A stretch of 64,000 nt of DNA. Origin: Clostridiales bacterium. Its GTDB lineage: Bacteria; Bacillota; Clostridia; Oscillospirales; CAG-272. Below the pieces are notes generated by a model. It worked only from the letters and a program-made list of their open reading frames with translations, was not told the DNA's origin and searched no databases. Location of the stretch: positions 25,009-89,008 of the forward strand of contig JAAZAV010000061.1 of assembly GCA_012514145.1 (NCBI GenBank). The letters are read 5' to 3'. Positions 58,609-64,000 of the stretch are shown here, piece by piece. How positions within the stretch are numbered: position 1 is the stretch's first letter; each line of letters begins with the position of its first letter. Position numbers and translations under genes: made by a program.

Positions 58609-60639
58609 ATGTCATCTGTACTGAAAATCGAAAAATACACAATGCCCTCCGCTTCTTTGGGAGCGCCGAGTCCGCTGCCCGACCTGCACAAGAATCTTGA
58701 TGCCCACTCGGCAATCAGTTACGACAGCGAACAGGTAACCGAGGAAGAAGCCCGCTATATGGGCTGGGGCAGGGTAAACGGCATACTGCCTTACACAATA
58801 CTGAACAACTACAACCGCACAAAGCGCGTGAAGGCATGGAAAGCCATTGTGCTTGAGAACGAGCATATACGCGCCACCTTCCTGCCGCAGCTGGGCGCGA
58901 GACTGTGGTCGCTAATCGACCGGCACACCGGCAGGGAACTGCTTCACTGCAATCCGGTATTCCAGCCCTGCAATCTGGCCCTGCGCAACGCATGGATATC
59001 CGGCGGCGTGGAATGGAATATCGGTATAATCGGACACACTCCCTTCACCGTCGACTCGCTTTACGCCGAGGCGCTTACACTGTCGGACGGCACTCCCGTG
59101 GTGCGCTTCTACCAGTATGAGCGGGTACGCCACCTGTTATACAGGATAGAGGCGGCATTGCCGGACGGCGCCCGTCAGCTTTTCGTCAGGGTACGCATAG
59201 ATAACGCCGGACTTGACGATACCGCCGTTTACTGGTGGAGCAATATCGCCGTTGATGAAAAGGATGATGTGCGTGTTATCGTACCGTCAAGGAAATCTTA
59301 CCGCTATGGCTACGGAGGAAAGTTGACGAAGGTGCCGGTGCCCTACAGCGATATATTCGGCGACATCAGCTATACCAAAAACCTTCCCCAGGCTATGGAC
59401 TACTTCTTCGACCTGTACAGACCGCAGAGACCCTGGATATCCGCCCTTGACGGCAGTGGCTACGGTCTGTGCCAGAGCTCTACGCCCGAGTTAAAGGGAC
59501 GCAAACTTTTCGTTTGGGGCATGGGCGCCGGCGGCAGACGCTGGCAGGAGTTCCTATCGGTACCCGGCTCCGCCTATATTGAGATTCAGGCGGGACTGGC
59601 ACATACGCAGCTTGAGCATCTCCCCATGCCCGGCGGCTCGACGTTGTCCTGGCTTGAGACATACGGTCCGCTGCAGGCAGACCCGGCGATAGTTCACGGC
59701 AAGGACTGGGATGCCGCCGCCGATGAGGTCAATGCGCGTCTCGAGGAGGGTCTGTCAAGCGAGGCGCTGGGTGCGATGCATAAGCGTATGGCAGACGAAC
59801 TTGACTCCCAAAAGGGAAGAATGCTTCACTTCGGTGACGGCTGGGGACGGCTGGAACAGCTTATCTGCGCCGACAGCAAAACCGCGGGCAGTGTCGGCAA
59901 GCTCCGCAGCGGCGTGTTGAAATTCTGCAAGCGGCGCATAGGCAAGGCGGAGGCTGAGTGGCTGGCGCTGCTAAATGATGGAGCGCTGCCCTGTCCCGAT
60001 CCGCTGGATGAGCCGAAGGGCTATCAGGTAAACGACCGCTGGCTGGCGCTGCTTCGTGAGTCCATAGATTCCGGCAAGGGCAGGCATTGGTACTCATACT
60101 ACCAGCTCGGTGTTATGCTGGCGTATCGCAGCGACGGCAAGGGCGCCGCAGAAGCCTTCAACAAATCACTGGAATACGCCCGTTCGCCCTGGGCACTGCG
60201 CTGTCTGTCTGTGCTTGCTCAGCTTTACGGCACCAAAGACGAGGCATGCGGCTATATGCTTGAAGCGGTGAGCATGTCCTCGCAGCGCAATCTGGCTCTG
60301 GAGGCGGTGAGTCTGTTGGTGAATACAGGCAGCCACGCCAAGGCGGTGGAGGTCATCGACAGACTGCCGGAGGAGGTTCGCCGTATCGGCAGGATGAGGC
60401 TTCTTCGCATTGAGGCGCTGCTGGGACTGGGGCGCATAGATGAAGCAGAAGAGCTGCTTATGAAGAAAATAGAACTCACCGACGTGCGCGAGGGCGAAGT
60501 GTCGCTTACCAGGCTCTGGTTCCGCATGGAAGCAATGCGCAAAGCCGCCCGCGAAGGTGTTCCGCTGACCGATGAACTGATAGCCGAGGTGACAAAGACC
60601 ATGACACCTCCGAAGAGACTGGACTTCAGAATGTCATAA
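58609..60639 (+). CDS. DUF5107 domain-containing protein with C-terminal TPR-like repeats
   Basis: LGARLWSLIDRHTGRELLHCNPVFQPCNLALRNAWISGGVEWNIGIIGHTPFT; alpha-helical C-terminus. Confidence 0.87.
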   Translation: MSSVLKIEKYTMPSASLGAPSPLPDLHKNLDAHSAISYDSEQVTEEEARYMGWGRVNGILPYTILNNYNRTKRVKAWKAIVLENEHIRATFLPQLGARLWSLIDRHTGRELLHCNPVFQPCNLALRNAWISGGVEWNIGIIGHTPFTVDSLYAEALTLSDGTPVVRFYQYERVRHLLYRIEAALPDGARQLFVRVRIDNAGLDDTAVYWWSNIAVDEKDDVRVIVPSRKSYRYGYGGKLTKVPVPYSDIFGDISYTKNLPQAMDYFFDLYRPQRPWISALDGSGYGLCQSSTPELKGRKLFVWGMGAGGRRWQEFLSVPGSAYIEIQAGLAHTQLEHLPMPGGSTLSWLETYGPLQADPAIVHGKDWDAAADEVNARLEEGLSSEALGAMHKRMADELDSQKGRMLHFGDGWGRLEQLICADSKTAGSVGKLRSGVLKFCKRRIGKAEAEWLALLNDGALPCPDPLDEPKGYQVNDRWLALLRESIDSGKGRHWYSYYQLGVMLAYRSDGKGAAEAFNKSLEYARSPWALRCLSVLAQLYGTKDEACGYMLEAVSMSSQRNLALEAVSLLVNTGSHAKAVEVIDRLPEEVRRIGRMRLLRIEALLGLGRIDEAEELLMKKIELTDVREGEVSLTRLWFRMEAMRKAAREGVPLTDELIAEVTKTMTPPKRLDFRMS

Positions 60640-60692
60640 GAAAAGCTGATAAAGCTCTTGTTCCGCATCTCTTCATACGAAATAACGAAAAT

Positions 60693-60722
60693 GACGCCGA
60701 TCGGTTTTTGCCGGTCGGCGTC
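60693..60722. terminator. Bidirectional intrinsic terminator
   Basis: GACGCCGATCGG / CCGGTCGGCGTC followed by GTTT. Confidence 0.8.
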
Positions 60723-60734
60723 GTTTGCATATCG

Positions 60735-62294
60735 CTATTTAAGTATTAAGTTAATCCCGTCGCGTCCGGGCGGCAGAGTGTCGCCCTTGTCGTAAAAGTC
60801 CTCGTGTGAGGTGTGCACCTCACGGCTGTCATATGCCTTCAGCGAAATACGGATGCCCGGGTCCGCGCCGATCACGCTTTCGGGAATATTGACAGTTAAT
60901 CTGTTCGGCGCGAAAAGAGTAAAGGGAGCGCGGTACAATACATTCCCGCAGATATCCGAAAGACAGGATATACCATTTTCCGACTCAATGGGCGCATTGG
61001 TGACATAAGTGTTCTCTCCGGCGGTGATATAAATCCTCAAAAATTCGCCGCCGGTGTCGCTCACGCTCAGATCTATTGCGTCAGCTGTTAAGACGGTCAG
61101 TGAAAGCCTACCGCCCCCGCGATGAACTTCAAGAGCGGTTATCGCGTGTCGGGGAGTGTGGTTTTCGTAGATATGCCCGCCGTAGCCTTCATGCTTACGT
61201 GACATGCCCCCGTCGTGAAAGCCTTTGAACACCGCCGAATCGCCGTCAAGCAGCAGAGTCTCTCCGGGATATTTCCGACCTTTGAGCCGTGCCGTATATT
61301 CGCAAAGGGCAAGATAATAATTGTCGGAATATCCGCCCCGCATCATTTCGATATCGCGGCTGTATTCATAATTGCAGCAGTCGACAAACACTATCGGTCG
61401 TTCCGGAGGACCCTGCCATCGTCCGGCGATCCATTCGTTCCAGCCGGTCACAAGTGTGTAGGGCACATCAGCCTCAAGTGCGCGCTCAAATTGTTCGATG
61501 AGATTATATGGCGTTTTCCAGGCACCCGGGGCGGGGTCGTTTGCGCCATTATGGTAAGCGCGTCCCCTGTTTGTTGTTTCACCGTACAGCACCGAATCGC
61601 CAAAACGAATCTGAGGATGCTGCGCTGCAGAGACATTTATGCACTCGGGCTTGCCGTCGAGACCAATGAATACACGCTGAGGACGGGTGAAGTCCATCCA
61701 GGGCCAGCCCCCTACTTTGTCCGGTTCATTCGGCCACTGGGGCAGTTTGATTGTGAAGAAATCGCGCACCTCGTCGGAGCACTCATCGGGGAAAGCAATT
61801 ATAGCCGGTCTGCCGTCGATTATATACCAGGTGTCGGGACAGTAACCCTCCCGGTATATAGCGCGGTAGATGCGCTCTGCGGTATCTCCCGAGGCGGTGT
61901 TGGTATAGAACATAACCTGCGGGATTCGGTGACCGTGATCGTGATATTCCTGCAGCACACGCATTACAAGCCGGGCGTTTTCCTCATACATGACGGCGTT
62001 AGTGGTGTCGAAGAAGAGAAAATCGATGCCCGCATGTATCAGCAGCTTCATGTGCCGCCGCACCACCCACTCGTCGTTCGAGTAATAGTAGCCGAACAGC
62101 GGCTCTCCCCAGTGGTGGTATGTGCCGACAGAGCCCCAGTATTCCGCCTCCGGGTGATATCCGGCGTCGGGATGCTCGGCGGTTATTTTTGAGATGTCGT
62201 AGGGGCGGTGCCTTCCGTGCTCGCCAAGCCAAAGAAAGTAGAACAGCCCTACCTGATTTTCTTTCTTCATAATGCCCTGATAATGCCCCATCAA
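60735..62294 (-). CDS. Predicted glycoside hydrolase (GH71/GH99-like TIM barrel)
   Basis: VGLFYFLWLG...LFGYYYSNDEWVVRRHMKLLIHAGIDFLFFDTTNA..., VTGWNEWIAGRW. Start may be at an internal ATG. Confidence 0.65.
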   Translation of the reverse strand: MMGHYQGIMKKENQVGLFYFLWLGEHGRHRPYDISKITAEHPDAGYHPEAEYWGSVGTYHHWGEPLFGYYYSNDEWVVRRHMKLLIHAGIDFLFFDTTNAVMYEENARLVMRVLQEYHDHGHRIPQVMFYTNTASGDTAERIYRAIYREGYCPDTWYIIDGRPAIIAFPDECSDEVRDFFTIKLPQWPNEPDKVGGWPWMDFTRPQRVFIGLDGKPECINVSAAQHPQIRFGDSVLYGETTNRGRAYHNGANDPAPGAWKTPYNLIEQFERALEADVPYTLVTGWNEWIAGRWQGPPERPIVFVDCCNYEYSRDIEMMRGGYSDNYYLALCEYTARLKGRKYPGETLLLDGDSAVFKGFHDGGMSRKHEGYGGHIYENHTPRHAITALEVHRGGGRLSLTVLTADAIDLSVSDTGGEFLRIYITAGENTYVTNAPIESENGISCLSDICGNVLYRAPFTLFAPNRLTVNIPESVIGADPGIRISLKAYDSREVHTSHEDFYDKGDTLPPGRDGINLILK

Positions 62295-62310
62295 TCAACG
62301 GTCGTAATTA

Positions 62311-63786
62311 TCAGCTCAGGAAAGCCGCAACCGTCTTGTCGATGGCAGTCTGGAGAGAGCTGAGTTTCGATTCAATTGTCGATGCGATTGCACCGCCGTT
62401 ATAAATCGCCGAGCTTACCGTACCCTCTATACCCGCCCAGGCGAAGATGTTGGCGTTGTCCATAGATACCGAATCCAGTATCAGGTCAAGCATTTTCACC
62501 GACTCCACGTCACGGACGAATTTGTCGGTCAGCGCCACCTCGTAGTATGCGGGGGTAAGATTGTTCAATGAATCCGCAGCCATCGCCTCAAGCAGAAAAC
62601 CGATCTTGTCGGGTTCAATGTTGGTTACCGGTACCGAGACCACGTTGACACACCAGCCGTCGGCGTAGCAGTGGTAGGCATCCTGATCCTCATCGTACTT
62701 GGGAGGCGGAATTATGCCGATGTCAACCTCACAGCCGCGCATGGTCTCGATGTGAAGCAGCACTTCGGGAGCAAATAGAACGCGTCCGTCCTGGAAGTAG
62801 ACAAGGTTGTCAGGATAGAGAGAATTGATCTTGGTTTCACCGCTGCAGGAGATGGCGGTGGAGCCGGCTATCTTCTCTGAAATTCCGTTCATGACAGACA
62901 GGGCGCGGTCACTGTTGCAGGCGATGTAGGGTATGTCGTCCTCATCCTTGGCGGTGAGCAGCTCGCCTGCGGCAAAGTAGAGAACCGAGCCGAGAGTAGT
63001 CTGAGCCATGGTTCCGAAACGGTCGTCCTCGCGGGTAATCTTATTGTCGCCGTTGATGTCGCCGCCCACAGCCTCGTTGAGCGCCATATACTTCTCAACA
63101 GTCCATACTCCGTCAAAGATCAGATCGTAGGGGCTGTCCAGATTGAACTCCTCCACCATGTTCTTGTTGAAGAAGAAGACGCGGGTTCCCTTGTTGTCAA
63201 CGATAAAGATATCACCGGTGGCGTAGTAATTTTTGAACCCGATGCTCAGCGAGCCGTTCATCATATGTGACCACCAGGTCTGTTCAAGATCGATATATTC
63301 AATATCGTTCAGGTCGTAGAGCATACCCTCGATGGCAAGAGCACCCGAGTCGTAGACATCGCAGACAATGGCATCAAAGCTGGCATCGCCGGCGGCGATT
63401 ACCGTTTTGAGCTGGGAGGCAACTTGATTGCTATCGCTTTTTATCACCGCCAGACTCACATTGTATGTGTCTTCGATGTAGTTGGTGCGCTCAAGGATGG
63501 CGTCGTTTACCAGTTCGCCGTCAGCTTCTTCGGCGATGATATCGATTGCCGTCCATGCCCCCTCATAAATGCGTCCGTAGAAGGTGAAGGTCTCGCCGTT
63601 GAAGTCGCGCTCGGGCAGGTTTGCCGCGACACGTGTGGTCTCGGCGGCCTCGGACTGTGTTTGTGCAGTGTCACTTGCCGGAGCGGTGCTGTCGCCGCTT
63701 CCTCCGCCGCATGATGTGAGCAGCATTGAAGCTGCCATAACAAGGATCACTAAAAGTGAAATTGCGCGCAGATGCATAGATTTCAT
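62311..63786 (-). CDS. Extracellular solute-binding lipoprotein (paralogue 3)
   Basis: Lipobox LLTSCG; NLPERDFNGETFTFYGR; similar to paralogues 1 and 2. Confidence 0.83.
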   Translation of the reverse strand: MKSMHLRAISLLVILVMAASMLLTSCGGGSGDSTAPASDTAQTQSEAAETTRVAANLPERDFNGETFTFYGRIYEGAWTAIDIIAEEADGELVNDAILERTNYIEDTYNVSLAVIKSDSNQVASQLKTVIAAGDASFDAIVCDVYDSGALAIEGMLYDLNDIEYIDLEQTWWSHMMNGSLSIGFKNYYATGDIFIVDNKGTRVFFFNKNMVEEFNLDSPYDLIFDGVWTVEKYMALNEAVGGDINGDNKITREDDRFGTMAQTTLGSVLYFAAGELLTAKDEDDIPYIACNSDRALSVMNGISEKIAGSTAISCSGETKINSLYPDNLVYFQDGRVLFAPEVLLHIETMRGCEVDIGIIPPPKYDEDQDAYHCYADGWCVNVVSVPVTNIEPDKIGFLLEAMAADSLNNLTPAYYEVALTDKFVRDVESVKMLDLILDSVSMDNANIFAWAGIEGTVSSAIYNGGAIASTIESKLSSLQTAIDKTVAAFLS

Positions 63787-63875
63787 GTTTTTCTCCGTTT
63801 CGATAATTGATGTGAATTAACTTAAATATTATAACATTTTCCGTCGGAAATTTCAACCCCCCGAAAGTAATTGTA

Positions 63876-64000
63876 GGGCATCTCTAAAAACCTCATGCAA
63901 TATTCGCCCAAATATGATATAATATACCTATGAAACAGATAAATTTTTTTGCCGAAGATAATCGCCTTGACAGGCTCAGTAAAATGGGTGACCCACTTGA
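63876..64000 (+). mobile_element. Left end of an IS5/IS1182-like insertion sequence, truncated by window edge
   Basis: Candidate terminal repeat GGGCATCTCTAAAAACCTC at 63876-63894, promoter-like TATAAT, then a transposase-like N-terminus. Confidence 0.6.
63930..64000 (+). CDS. Transposase N-terminus (IS5/IS1182-like), partial
   Basis: MKQINFFAEDNRLDRLSKMGDPL resembles IS5/IS1182-family transposase N-termini. Confidence 0.6.
   Translation, partial: MKQINFFAEDNRLDRLSKMGDPL

Noticed and set aside
61215-62192. 325-aa + strand ORF antisense to the GH71/GH99-like gene
   Set aside because: Antisense shadow; the minus-strand protein has coherent barrel motifs.
1-64000. CRISPR arrays, tRNA and rRNA genes
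   Set aside because: No regularly spaced direct repeats, cloverleaf-type sequences or rRNA segments were recognised by eye; a tRNAscan/CRISPR search would be decisive.

Overview
This 64 kb window looks like a chromosomal segment of a Bacillota/Clostridia-type bacterium (inference from gene families, promoter style and gene order). It is densely coding, mostly on the + strand for the first ~31 kb. No tRNA, rRNA or CRISPR array was recognised. Left half: housekeeping genes. These include a tandem TrkH pair, ireB, ribF, a DacF-like PBP, ftsK/spoIIIE, mltG, cysE, RNase J, galU, dCMP deaminase, a YwlE-like phosphatase, rimI, tsaD, an isocitrate/isopropylmalate dehydrogenase, rex, a DnaD-like gene, a DnaC/DnaI-like gene, uvrA, pgk and tpiA. 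Right half: accessory genes. These include a very large alpha-2-macroglobulin-like lipoprotein, a DUF4353/VTC/DUF4956 cluster, a membrane-anchored DUF5722-like protein with a Q-rich cytosolic tail, a barnase-like lipoprotein with barstar, an FtsX/MacB-type ABC exporter, and a carbohydrate-utilisation region with three orphan solute-binding lipoproteins. An IS5-like element starts at the right edge. The observations most worth following up are: (1) a TrkH copy with a Gly->Ala change in the third selectivity-filter motif; (2) a DacF-like PBP with all three catalytic motifs altered; (3) a structured RNA with its own intrinsic terminator upstream of the RNase J gene; (4) a Rex homologue without the canonical GxGxxG motif; (5) a predicted lipoprotein barnase with a G10 tract next to its promoter; (6) a DUF5722-like membrane protein with a repetitive Q-rich cytosolic tail; (7) an A2M homologue with no thioester motif; and (8) a SIS-kinase-SIS sugar module. 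All family assignments come from motif recognition by eye; no database search was run.
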